From: Mariprofundaceae bacterium
GTDB taxonomy: Bacteria; Pseudomonadota; Zetaproteobacteria; Mariprofundales; Mariprofundaceae
Assembly: GCA_030950925.1 (NCBI GenBank)
Contig: JAUZQO010000003.1
Coordinates: 42,057 to 106,056, forward strand
Direction of reading: 5' to 3'
Length of the DNA stretch: 64,000 nt
Shown here: one piece after another, positions 16,252 through 24,506 of the stretch
Layout of the letters: each line of letters begins with the position of its first letter
Numbering within the stretch: position 1 is the stretch's first letter
Notes under the pieces: model-generated
Told to the model about the DNA's origin: nothing
The model's database searches: none
The model's input: the letters and a program-made list of their open reading frames with translations, nothing else
Translations under genes and position numbers: made by a program

Positions 16252-16395
16252 GATGGTGCACTGATTTTTCAGAAGGACTATTTGTTTAGCAGCCCCAGTG
16301 GCGCAAGTACGATAACACTTGGAAGAAGTAGCAATGGCTGGATTGAGTGGAAAAATAAAAAAGGTGAAACTTTAAAAGCATTGGAGCAAGCATAA
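16251..16395 (+). pseudogene. DUF4357 C-terminal fragment
   Basis: The end of this frame reads DGALIFQKDYLFSSPSGAST, then ITLGRSSNGWIEWKNKKG and ETLKALEQA. This is the complete C-terminal DUF4357 pattern (FSSPSxAA, GRxxNGWxxWK) that normally follows a GIY-YIG domain. The matching N-terminal fragment lies at 12,073-12,306, before the restriction-modification genes. No proper start codon belongs to this piece. The middle of the original protein (about 150 or more residues) is not visible. Confidence 0.6.
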
Positions 16396-16404
16396 ATATG
16401 ATTG

Positions 16405-16460
16405 GTTTTTCTCTGTGCCTCTGGTGGGTGAGCTTGTCGAACCCCTCTGTGGTGAAAAAA
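16405..16460 (+). repeat. cob-operon dispersed repeat, copy F (before cbiF)
   Basis: Forward copy: TTTTTCTCTGTGCCTCTGGT, GGGTGAGCTTGTCGAACCCC, TCTGTGGTGAAAAAA. It fills the spacer up to the cbiF start codon. It is nearly the same as copy E, 6.7 kb away. Confidence 0.75.
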
Positions 16461-16461
16461 C

Positions 16462-17238
16462 ATGGGTAAAGTTTGGTTTGTCGGAGCGGGGCCAGGTGAT
16501 GCAGAGTTAATCACGGTGAAAGGTCAGCGTCTTTTGCGTGAAGCTGGGGCGATTTTATATGCAGGTTCATTGGTCTCCGAAGCCTGCACACTTTGGGCTT
16601 CCGAAGACTGTGACATCGCCGACTCCAAAGGCATGACTTTAGAAGAAATCACGGACTGGTTGATTGAAAAAGCAGCACAGCATCAAACAGTGATTCGCCT
16701 ACAAACAGGTGATCCAAGTTTATATGGTGCATTGATTGAAATGCTTCAACCCTTGGATGCCGCAGACATTGAATCGGAGGTGGTGGCAGGTGTATCTTCT
16801 GCTTTTGCATCCATGGCGGCTGCCAGTGAAAGCATGACGCTTCCTGAAGTGACGCAAACAGTGATTCTCACACGTGTTGAAGGGCGAACGCCCATGCCCG
16901 AAGGTGAAAGTTTGAGGGAGCTTGCCCAACATAAAACCACGATTTGCATGTTTTTATCCATCACACTCTTAAACAAAGTGCGCGATGATTTGTTGGCAGC
17001 AGGTTGGCATGATGATGATAAAATCTTGGTGGTACAAAAAGCCTCATGGCCAAGCGAAGAAAAGATTGTGTGGGGTACGATTGCCAATATCCGCGAAAAG
17101 TGCAGGGCTGAAAAAATTGCTTCACAAGCCATGATTGTGGTGAGTCCAACCTTGGGCGCAAGAGCTTGGAAAACGCTCAAGAAATCCAAGCTTTACGATG
17201 CTGATTTTACACACCGATTTAGAAAGGCTGAAAAATAA
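16462..17238 (+). CDS. cbiF: cobalt-precorrin-4 C11-methyltransferase CbiF/CobM
   Basis: SAM-dependent tetrapyrrole methylase that methylates C11 of (cobalt-)precorrin-4. The 258-residue chain has the family order: VWFVGAGPGDAELITVKGQR at the N-terminus, YAGSLV near residue 33, the RLQTGDPSLYGA loop (GDP motif) near residue 80, and EVVAGVSSAFASMAAA. The motif LPEVTQTVILTRVEGRTPMP is specific to CbiF/CobM. With CbiX and CbiD present, the anaerobic name is preferred. It resumes the cob operon after the inserted restriction block. Confidence 0.94.
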   Translation: MGKVWFVGAGPGDAELITVKGQRLLREAGAILYAGSLVSEACTLWASEDCDIADSKGMTLEEITDWLIEKAAQHQTVIRLQTGDPSLYGALIEMLQPLDAADIESEVVAGVSSAFASMAAASESMTLPEVTQTVILTRVEGRTPMPEGESLRELAQHKTTICMFLSITLLNKVRDDLLAAGWHDDDKILVVQKASWPSEEKIVWGTIANIREKCRAEKIASQAMIVVSPTLGARAWKTLKKSKLYDADFTHRFRKAEK

Positions 17239-17243
17239 AAGCT

Positions 17244-17275
17244 TTACCGCGGAGGCGCGGAGGCGCGGAGAGAAA
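17244..17275 (-). repeat. cob-operon dispersed repeat, copy G (before cbiX)
   Basis: Reverse copy: ACCGCGGAGGCGCGGAGGCG followed by CGGAGAGAAAT. It contains a 9-bp internal duplication (GAGGCGCGG) and supplies the GGAGAG Shine-Dalgarno sequence for cbiX. Confidence 0.7.
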
Positions 17276-17278
17276 TAT

Positions 17279-18133
17279 ATGCAAACAAACATGAATGATA
17301 CCATTCTACTGGTGGGTCATGGTTCACGCGAGAAAAGTGGTAACGATGAGATTGAAAGCTTTGCCAACACATGGCGCGCACGCAAACCGCATGACCGCAT
17401 TGAAGTCTGCTTTATTGAGTTTGCTGATGTTTTGTTGGATGCAGGACTCAATAAGGCTGCGAAAAACTCCAAACGTGTGATTGTGGTGCCATTAATTTTA
17501 GGTGCAGCAGGGCATGTTAAGATGGAGATTCCACACCATATTGCCCATGCGCGTGAACATCACCCTGATGTAGAATTTATCATGGCAAAACATTTGGGTG
17601 CAGGTACAAAGGTATTAAAAGCACTCAAATTAGAACTGCACAAAGCCATGCTTGGCTTGGATGCTCCCGACGCAAAAAATACAGGTGTCGTTTTACTAGC
17701 GCGTGGTTCATCGGATAAAGTTGCCAATGGTGAGATTGCAAAAATGGCGCGTTGGTTATTTGAAGAAACCGAGCATGAGATGGTGGATTTGGCATTCACA
17801 GGCATCACCTTCCCGAAAGTGGAAACCATCGCACAACGGCAAGTGGCATGCGGCATGAAACAAATCATCGTGTTGCCATATTATTTATTTACAGGTGTAT
17901 TGATTGAACGCATCACACGGCAAGTGGCGCGTTTATCTCAGCAATATCCCACCACATCCTTTGGCTTAGCAACATATATGGGGTTTAATGATGGTATTTA
18001 TGAGCTGCTTGATGAACGGGTTGCTGATGCACAGGGCGTTGATAGCGATGAACCCAAAATGTTAGAATGTGATGGTTGCAAATACCGTGATTTTTCTGAA
18101 GAGCATGGCTTTGGGCATCATCACCATCATTGA
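17279..18133 (+). CDS. cbiX: sirohydrochlorin cobaltochelatase, long CbiX
   Basis: Class II chelatase that inserts cobalt into sirohydrochlorin at the start of the anaerobic cobalamin branch. The 284-residue protein has two chelatase repeats: the N-terminal one with ILLVGHGSREKSGNDEI and VVPLILGAAGHVKMEIPHHI, the second with VVLLARGSSDKVANGEIAKM and VLPYYLFTGVLIERI. The C-terminus carries MLECDGCKYR (an MxCxxC motif, linked to an Fe-S cluster in long CbiX) and ends in five histidines. ATG 17279 is chosen because GGAGAG lies seven bases upstream; ATG 17291 is possible. The frame is open further upstream into cbiF without support. Confidence 0.94.
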   Translation: MQTNMNDTILLVGHGSREKSGNDEIESFANTWRARKPHDRIEVCFIEFADVLLDAGLNKAAKNSKRVIVVPLILGAAGHVKMEIPHHIAHAREHHPDVEFIMAKHLGAGTKVLKALKLELHKAMLGLDAPDAKNTGVVLLARGSSDKVANGEIAKMARWLFEETEHEMVDLAFTGITFPKVETIAQRQVACGMKQIIVLPYYLFTGVLIERITRQVARLSQQYPTTSFGLATYMGFNDGIYELLDERVADAQGVDSDEPKMLECDGCKYRDFSEEHGFGHHHHH

Positions 18134-18142
18134 GGTAAGATT

Positions 18143-18856
18143 ATGAATTTTTCACCACCGAGCGACCGAGTCAGCAAGGCAAAAAATACCAACACGGTCA
18201 CAGAGCAGATGACCAAAGCTGGACAAAAAATCGAGCATTCATCCTTTGCCATTGTCGATGCCGAAGCAGGCAACAAAGGCAATTACACCGATGAACAATG
18301 GCCTTTGGTACGCCGTATGATTCATGCCACTGCTGATTTTGAATTTAATGGTCTCACTGAATTCCACCCCGATGCCATGCAAGCAGGGCTTGAAGCAATT
18401 GCCGCAGGTGCGCCGATTGTGGCGGATGTTGAAATGATTTGCGTAGGACTATCCAAGCCCCGTTTATCTTATTTTGGTGTACAAACCCATCAATTTATTT
18501 CGGATGACGATGTGATTGAAACAGCCAAAGCCGAAGGCACAACCCGCGCTGTGCAAGCCATGCGTAAAGCCCATAAGCTTGGATTGTTGGATGGGGCGAT
18601 TATCGGTGTGGGCAATGCACCCACGGCACTCTTGGAAGTGATTCGTTTGATTGAAGAAGAAGCTGCCACACCTGCCTTAATCGTGGGCATGCCTGTGGGT
18701 TTTGTCTCGGCTGAAGCATCCAAAGATCAAGTGGCAGCAGCCAATCAGGTGCCTTGGGTGATTACACGCGGTCGCAAAGGCGGTTCAAGCTTGGTGGTAT
18801 CAGCTATTCATGCGATGCTTGCTTTGGCTGAAGCTCGGGAGAAGTCCAATGATTGA
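18143..18856 (+). CDS. cbiC: cobalt-precorrin-8 methylmutase CbiC/CobH
   Basis: Moves the C11 methyl group to C12, giving (cobalt-)hydrogenobyrinate/cobyrinate. Family motifs are present in order: RRMIHATADFEF near residue 53, IVADVEMICVGL near residue 93, the substrate-binding GVGNAPTALLEVIRLI near residue 155, VGMPVGFVSAEASK, and a final ITRGRKGGSSLVVSA. At 237 residues it is about 25 longer than many homologues because of a polar N-terminal extension (MNFSPPSDRVSKAKN). The spacing to cbiX is 9 bp. Confidence 0.94.
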   Translation: MNFSPPSDRVSKAKNTNTVTEQMTKAGQKIEHSSFAIVDAEAGNKGNYTDEQWPLVRRMIHATADFEFNGLTEFHPDAMQAGLEAIAAGAPIVADVEMICVGLSKPRLSYFGVQTHQFISDDDVIETAKAEGTTRAVQAMRKAHKLGLLDGAIIGVGNAPTALLEVIRLIEEEAATPALIVGMPVGFVSAEASKDQVAAANQVPWVITRGRKGGSSLVVSAIHAMLALAEAREKSND

Positions 18857-18883
18857 TTTAAAATATGACTGCGGTGAAAAAGT

Positions 18884-19651
18884 ATGAAGTTAGACGACCC
18901 ATTACATCATGGCGAGGTAGCTCTCGTCGGTGCTGGACCTGGTGATGCGAATTTACTCACCCTTGCCGCAGCCAAACTGATTTCTGATTGCGATGTGATT
19001 GTGCATGATGCCTTGGTATCTGATGCTATCATGGCGATGGCGGATCAAGATGCCCAGCTTGTTTTTGCTGGCAAACGTGGTGGAAAACCATCGGCCAGCC
19101 AACAAGATATTTGTGATACTTTGGTCAGGCTCGCTCAAGAGAATAAGCGTGTGGTGCGCCTCAAAGGTGGCGATCCATTTGTGTTTGGTCGTGGTGGTGA
19201 AGAAATCCGCGCTCTGGCAAACAAACATATCCCCTTTCGTGTGATTCCAGGCATCACATCAGGCATTGCCGCCCCTGCTATGGCTGGTATTCCTGTGACC
19301 GACCGAACCGTGAATGCATCGCTGGCATTTCTAACAGGGCATGAAGCCGAAGGTAAATCACGCATGGATTGGCAGGCATTGGTAGCAGCATTTCCTGTAC
19401 TGGTGATTTACATGGGGACACGCAATCTATCGAAAATCGCAGTCAACCTTGTCGATGCGGGCATGAAAAAAACAACGCCCGTGGCCGTGTTACATGCCGT
19501 GAGTTTACCGACTGAAACACAAGATTATGGCACATTGGCTGAAGTGATATCAGGTGATCTTGTGGGTATATCGCCTGCCATTGTGGTGATTGGTGATGTG
19601 GTTGATGCACGTCAAGAGTGGAGGACTCCAAATCAAACGGGCAGTCTCTAA
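18884..19651 (+). CDS. cobA: uroporphyrinogen-III C-methyltransferase (SUMT)
   Basis: Methylates uroporphyrinogen III at C2 and C7 to precorrin-2, feeding both siroheme and cobalamin. The 255-residue single-domain enzyme shows VALVGAGPGDANLLTLAAAK, the VIVHDALVS strand, RLKGGDPFVFGRGGEE, the PGITSGIAAPAMAGIPVTDR segment and an ITGHE-like LTGHEAEG. It has no CysG dehydrogenase/chelatase domain, fitting its place beside the cobalt chelatase. It is the last gene of this cluster. The 289 bp that follow, up to 19940, hold no gene I can support and only short hairpins. Confidence 0.94.
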   Translation: MKLDDPLHHGEVALVGAGPGDANLLTLAAAKLISDCDVIVHDALVSDAIMAMADQDAQLVFAGKRGGKPSASQQDICDTLVRLAQENKRVVRLKGGDPFVFGRGGEEIRALANKHIPFRVIPGITSGIAAPAMAGIPVTDRTVNASLAFLTGHEAEGKSRMDWQALVAAFPVLVIYMGTRNLSKIAVNLVDAGMKKTTPVAVLHAVSLPTETQDYGTLAEVISGDLVGISPAIVVIGDVVDARQEWRTPNQTGSL

Positions 19652-19940
19652 ATCCAACCGCAGCAGGGGGGGTATAGGCAGAAAAAATCATCATCCTGCG
19701 GGCAAGCTAGGGCTTGTATAGGGAACTTTGTATTTCATTGCTCATCCACTGAGTTTCAAATCAAAAAAGCCCTGAATACCTCACCTTGAACGGCTGAACA
19801 AAGTCTTTTTTAGGATGAAAGAATCAATAAAACTCAGGTTTTATATGAGCTGAAATCGTGACTAAAAAGCGCACTCAACACGTGATTGAAGGACTGATGC
19901 CTTTGCGAGAAAGTCTGCCATGAAAAAAGACGCTATTCAT

Positions 19941-20975
19941 CTAGCCTTGTGCTTCCACCCAACGCTCAAAGCATCCATAAGCATCCATAAATGATTTAAA
20001 AATTTCTTGGGGAATTTCACATACAAGACTGCGTTCTTGCGCCAGTAAAGAAGTATGTTTGGGCAAACATAAGTGGTGATTTAAATCCCCGAACATTTGG
20101 CTGCGTTGAAGATTTATCACAGTATGCTTACCTTGAAGAACATTGAGTTCGCCATGTAAGATTAAATAGGCCGTATTTTTTCGTGGTCTAAGTGGTGCAT
20201 GACCTTGAATATCTAAAATATGCGATTCTTCCGCCACCCAAGCATGATCGCCTTCGACAATATCTGTAAATGCGGGGTGAATATGGGTCATGGACTGAAT
20301 GAGCCGTTGCGCCATGATGTCCATTAAGATCGCACCTGCATCAGGAGATTGGGTCATCAAGGATGAGATTGCAGTATCTGGGAACTCCAACAGCAATGTA
20401 TCTTCATCGGCGGTAATCGTTGCGGTTCGAGGTAGCTTATAAATACAAGCATATTCACCAAAATAATCCCCATCCTTAAGGACTTTGATTTTTAATTCTG
20501 TGCCATCATTCAAATGGATATGTACACCCATACGACCTTGCAAAATCATGTAAAACTGACTACCGACTTCACCATCTTGAATTAAAGTCTCACCCTTGCT
20601 GCTGGTGATGATCTTGGCTTGACGTATAAATTCCAAAGCCTCTTGATCGGATAACTTTTCAATCAATGAGAATATTTTCTCTTTATTGTCCTCTGGGGCA
20701 TCGCTCATCACCTCAGCCATCGCCAACATGGACTCTATATCATCATCCTGCTTATTTTTGAGTTGTTGACAGAGTTTCAGTAAGGATGCGGCAAAACTTG
20801 TCCGCCCACAAGCAAACATACGTCGGCCGAATTCAGAAGAAATCCGATAGGCAGTTTCAATATCACCTTGTTTTTGCGACACTTGAATCAGAGGGCGCGC
20901 AATATGAATATCTTCAGGAAAGATACGATAAAGATGATGATATGTTTGAAGAAGTTCGGTTGCTTGCAAAGTCAT
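19941..20975 (-). CDS. cyclic nucleotide-binding-domain protein
   Basis: The 344-residue protein has a helical N-terminal region of about 110 residues with TPR-like spacing, then a canonical cNMP-binding domain: GETLIQDGEVGSQFYMILQG, then LKDGDYFGEYACIYKLPRTA and TITADEDTLLLEFP. The canonical Arg-Ala pair of the phosphate cassette is replaced (PRTATI is retained; FGEYAC in place of FGExAL). A second, degenerate copy follows (about 260-340, including YLILHGELNVLQGKHTVI and MFGDLNHH). No DNA-binding domain is present, so it is not a Crp-type regulator. ATG 20975 gives the natural N-terminus; the frame opens at 21017. It is divergent from slt. Confidence 0.8.
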   Translation of the reverse strand: MTLQATELLQTYHHLYRIFPEDIHIARPLIQVSQKQGDIETAYRISSEFGRRMFACGRTSFAASLLKLCQQLKNKQDDDIESMLAMAEVMSDAPEDNKEKIFSLIEKLSDQEALEFIRQAKIITSSKGETLIQDGEVGSQFYMILQGRMGVHIHLNDGTELKIKVLKDGDYFGEYACIYKLPRTATITADEDTLLLEFPDTAISSLMTQSPDAGAILMDIMAQRLIQSMTHIHPAFTDIVEGDHAWVAEESHILDIQGHAPLRPRKNTAYLILHGELNVLQGKHTVINLQRSQMFGDLNHHLCLPKHTSLLAQERSLVCEIPQEIFKSFMDAYGCFERWVEAQG

Positions 20976-21178
20976 GGCGAGAGTGTAGAGACTTTTTTTT
21001 ACAAAAAACAGTCGCAATATAGGAAGTGAAAATCAAATGGTGGTATATAGTGATTCAAGCACAAAATTACTTGCTCATCCCCAAAATTTTGGATCGATAA
21101 TCCATGATGAATACTAGATTCCTGATCGAAGTATTTGGGGATGATGGGCTGATTACATTCAGGCGTGACGGTAAAGCA

Positions 21179-23131
21179 ATGGCTGAACGACGCTATAAAA
21201 TAATCACTTTCATCAGTTGTTGTATTTTTTTGATGGGTACTTTGATATTTTCAAGCGATGTGAATGCATCCGAGGCGAAAAAAACGCGGCTTGAGCAGCA
21301 GCGGGGTATGTTTCAGCAAGCACGCATTGCATTAAAAGCAAAAGATATACATACATTGAAGCAGCTTTTGCACGATATGGGCGACTACCCATTGGCACCT
21401 TACCTTGAGGTCTGGCAAGGTTATGATTTGGTCAAGAAAGAAAAAGATTACGATGTTTGGCAAATTTTAACAACACATAAAAATCTTCCAGAAACGAGGT
21501 ATTTACGTCAAACATGGATGAAAAGCTTGGTAAAACGTGGTCAATGGCCGCAAGTATCGGAACAGTTGATCTTATTGCCACAAGGTACAAAACGCTTTGC
21601 CAATATTGCCGTACAGTCATTTTGGTACAATGGTCATGCAGAAAAAGCACGGCAAGGGCTGACTCAACTGTGGCGACAAGGTCAGCCGCTTCCCGAAAAT
21701 GAAACAAAACTTATTGAAAATTGGCATGCAGCGGGTCATCCAAGCCATGATGATATGTGGGCTAGGGTGGTCACATGGGCCAAACATGGGCAATGGAAAA
21801 AAGTAAAAAACGTTAAACATTATTTGAATGTGCAAGAACAAAAGTGGATCAAGCTGTGGGAAAAAGTCAAAACGTCTCCAGAACATGCTCTTCTCACCAG
21901 TAAAATTTATCATATATCTCCCAAGGTGATGGCATGGATTGCCAAAGATGGACTTCGTCGTTTGGCGCGTCATGACATTGAAAAGGCGTGGAAGGTGTTA
22001 CAACGCATCAAACCACAACTCAATGATAAAGATGTCCAGCACTTGCAGGTCTATCTTGCTGTACGTGCAGCCAAACAACACCAAAAACTGGCAAGTCAGT
22101 GGCTGCTATCGTTACCCAATGGGGTGCAAAACAAAGAAACGCGAGCCTGGTTAGTGCGTAGCCTATTGTTGAAAAAGCAATGGGGAAAAGCCTTGCAGGT
22201 CATGCAGATCATGCCCGAATCGGAACAAATGGAATCACGGTGGCTTTATTGGCAGGGGTATGTTTTAGAACAATTAAAAAAACCTGAGACAGCTAAGTTA
22301 TTGTTTGAACAAGGCGCATTGGAGCGTGGTTATTATAGTTTTTTGTGTGCCAAACATTTGCATCAACCCTACCAGATGGGTGCCCGTAAGCTGCTTGATG
22401 TTGATACAACGTTGTTACAGAAAAACAAAGCCATACAACGGGCATATGAATGGCGTTATTGGGGGAAAAGTTCAAAAGCAGATGCGGAATGGCGCGTGGC
22501 TTTGAAAGGGGCATCCAAAAAAACGTGGCAACAAGCCATGCAATTAGCGATAGACTGGGGTTGGCATGAGCAGGTGATCCGTGCCGCGAGTCGATCAAGG
22601 CAGTGGGATGTTCTGGAGGCGCGCTTTCCAATGGCTTATAAGAAAGAAGTCAACAAGGCTGCGCATCATAGTCAGCTAAAAACATCCTTGATTTGGGGTA
22701 TTATTCGTCAAGAATCTGCATTTAACCCCATGGCACGCTCTCGTACTGGCGCGCGAGGTTTGATGCAACTGATGCCTGCAACGGCCAAAGATGTGGTGAA
22801 GAAGCATCGTATTCGACATAGAAAAGGTCTGAATTTATCACGTCCTGCACATAATATTGAGTTGGGTAGCTTGTATATTTCCGATATGTTAAAACGTTTT
22901 GATGGTCAGCAAGCACTTGCTATCGCGGCTTACAATGCTGGCCCCAATCGTGTAGCAAAATGGCAAAAATCCATGCCTTTGAGGCAAGAAGCACTATGGG
23001 TGGAACTGATTCCGTTTAATGAAACCAGACGTTATGTGCAACATGTTTTGGCATTTATGGTGGTGTATGACTGGCTACAACAACAATCTGCATCCACTCA
23101 CATCAACTTTGCTTTGACAAAAGCAGGTTAG
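21179..23131 (+). CDS. slt: soluble lytic murein transglycosylase Slt
   Basis: Periplasmic enzyme that cleaves peptidoglycan with formation of anhydromuropeptides. Starting at ATG 21179, the 650-residue protein has a signal peptide (ITFISCCIFLMGTLIFSS). A long alpha-superhelical U/L domain rich in tryptophan follows, then a C-terminal SLT domain. Catalytic Glu512 lies in IIRQESAFNP, followed by ARSRTGARGLMQLMPATA, the LGSLYI segment and AAYNAGPNRVAKW. The frame is open to ATG 21104, but the signal peptide argues for the later start. Confidence 0.92.
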   Translation: MAERRYKIITFISCCIFLMGTLIFSSDVNASEAKKTRLEQQRGMFQQARIALKAKDIHTLKQLLHDMGDYPLAPYLEVWQGYDLVKKEKDYDVWQILTTHKNLPETRYLRQTWMKSLVKRGQWPQVSEQLILLPQGTKRFANIAVQSFWYNGHAEKARQGLTQLWRQGQPLPENETKLIENWHAAGHPSHDDMWARVVTWAKHGQWKKVKNVKHYLNVQEQKWIKLWEKVKTSPEHALLTSKIYHISPKVMAWIAKDGLRRLARHDIEKAWKVLQRIKPQLNDKDVQHLQVYLAVRAAKQHQKLASQWLLSLPNGVQNKETRAWLVRSLLLKKQWGKALQVMQIMPESEQMESRWLYWQGYVLEQLKKPETAKLLFEQGALERGYYSFLCAKHLHQPYQMGARKLLDVDTTLLQKNKAIQRAYEWRYWGKSSKADAEWRVALKGASKKTWQQAMQLAIDWGWHEQVIRAASRSRQWDVLEARFPMAYKKEVNKAAHHSQLKTSLIWGIIRQESAFNPMARSRTGARGLMQLMPATAKDVVKKHRIRHRKGLNLSRPAHNIELGSLYISDMLKRFDGQQALAIAAYNAGPNRVAKWQKSMPLRQEALWVELIPFNETRRYVQHVLAFMVVYDWLQQQSASTHINFALTKAG

Positions 23132-23179
23132 CCACCAAAGATGCTTGGCGTTTTATCATCCAATAATCAGGAGTTTTGA

Positions 23180-24505
23180 TTGAGTCACGATTTTGCCCAA
23201 CCCATTTGCGAACAGCGACCGCAAAAAAACACTGTTTCAAGACCGCAGAGAAAGCCTCCTAAGCGGATGAACATATGGATTTTTACCTTGATTTTTCTTA
23301 TGGTTTCTGGTTTTTTTTATGTTTGGGTGGGCAGTGAGCAAGAAAAAGAATGGGTTGCCCATGAAGAATGGTTGGTTGCGACCCCCATGTTTCCCAAGCA
23401 AGGCAAGCTTTCCTCTCAACCTCAAAAAATCCGTTTAAAGCCTGGTGGTTCGGCACTTGCCGCACTCAAGTCTCTGGGCTTTTCCTATCAAGACGCCATG
23501 GATATGGGCGCTGCAAGCAAAAAAGTTTATTCCCTTACGCATGTCAAGGATGGTCATAATTTTGAGCGTATACAGCAAGGGGAAAATGATGATGTATGGT
23601 ATGACATTGATCATCAGCAACGTCTGCATTTAAAAAAACGAGAGAACACTTGGCAAGCAGAACTTGAAAGGCTTCCAGTGTGGCACCGACAGCATTATGC
23701 AGAGGTCACCATTCAAGATAGTTTGTTTTTGGATGCTAGCCGTGCAGGGATGGATAGCCGAACCATTATGAACTTGGTCGATGTCTTTGCTTGGGATATT
23801 GATTTTGCCCGAGAATTGCGCCGTGGCGATCATTTTCGCATCTTGTATAACAGTGATGAAAACAACGAAGGCAAACAAATTGGGAGCACCATTTTAGCCG
23901 CAGTGTTTGTCAACCAAGGCAGAATTTATTCGGCCATCCGTTATACACTTGAGAATGGTAAAACAAATTATTATTCCTTTGATGGTAAAAGCTTACGAAA
24001 AACATATTTGAAAGCCCCTGTGAAATTTTCACGCATTTCATCGCGTTTCTCTACTGCCCGCAAACACCCTATTTTGGGCTATACACGGGCACATAAAGGC
24101 GTGGATTATGCAGCCCCCATAGGCACACCCATTCATGCAATTGGTGATGGACGCATTACCTTTGCAGGCTGGAATAGGGGGTATGGTCGTTTGGTGAAGA
24201 TTCGTCATACCAATCGCAATCATTCGACCCGTTATGGTCACATGTCGAAATTTGGGCGTGGTATTCATCGGGGTGTATGGGTGAAACAAGGGCAAATCAT
24301 TGGTTATGTGGGCATGTCAGGCTTGGCAACAGGCCCCCATTTGCACTTTGAATTTCGTGTGCGTGGTCGAGCGATCAACCCCTTGAGTGTAAAACATACC
24401 CCCGCGAAACCTGTGCCTCAATCGGATATAAATCCGTTTAAGATAAGCGTCAAACAGATGAAAAAAACAATGATGAATGCTGTCGAAGCACAGCGTTGGG
24501 GTTGA
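23180..24505 (+). CDS. membrane-anchored M23 peptidoglycan endopeptidase
   Basis: A 441-residue protein with a short cytoplasmic arm, one membrane helix (about residues 31-49) and a periplasmic part. The middle contains an OapA/LysM-like segment (RLKPGGSALAALKSLGFSYQ). The C-terminal M23 domain is complete: HKGVDYAAPIGTPIHAIGDG with the first zinc ligands, RYGHMSKF, and GPHLHFEFRVRG with the HxH ligand. It likely cleaves peptide cross-links, like MepM. The TTG start at 23180 is chosen because AGGAG lies seven bases upstream; the next ATG is 23267. Confidence 0.9.
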   Translation: MSHDFAQPICEQRPQKNTVSRPQRKPPKRMNIWIFTLIFLMVSGFFYVWVGSEQEKEWVAHEEWLVATPMFPKQGKLSSQPQKIRLKPGGSALAALKSLGFSYQDAMDMGAASKKVYSLTHVKDGHNFERIQQGENDDVWYDIDHQQRLHLKKRENTWQAELERLPVWHRQHYAEVTIQDSLFLDASRAGMDSRTIMNLVDVFAWDIDFARELRRGDHFRILYNSDENNEGKQIGSTILAAVFVNQGRIYSAIRYTLENGKTNYYSFDGKSLRKTYLKAPVKFSRISSRFSTARKHPILGYTRAHKGVDYAAPIGTPIHAIGDGRITFAGWNRGYGRLVKIRHTNRNHSTRYGHMSKFGRGIHRGVWVKQGQIIGYVGMSGLATGPHLHFEFRVRGRAINPLSVKHTPAKPVPQSDINPFKISVKQMKKTMMNAVEAQRWG

Positions 24506-24506
24506 T

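Noticed and set aside
16132..16395. Open frame of 87 codons starting inside hsdS
   Set aside because: Its start overlaps hsdS and it runs through the attC-like hairpin. Only the last 48 codons show DUF4357 similarity, so it is listed as a fragment, not a gene.
9693..17275. CRISPR array made of the cob-operon repeats
   Set aside because: Copies are few, irregularly spaced by kilobases, in both orientations and partly coding; no cas genes.
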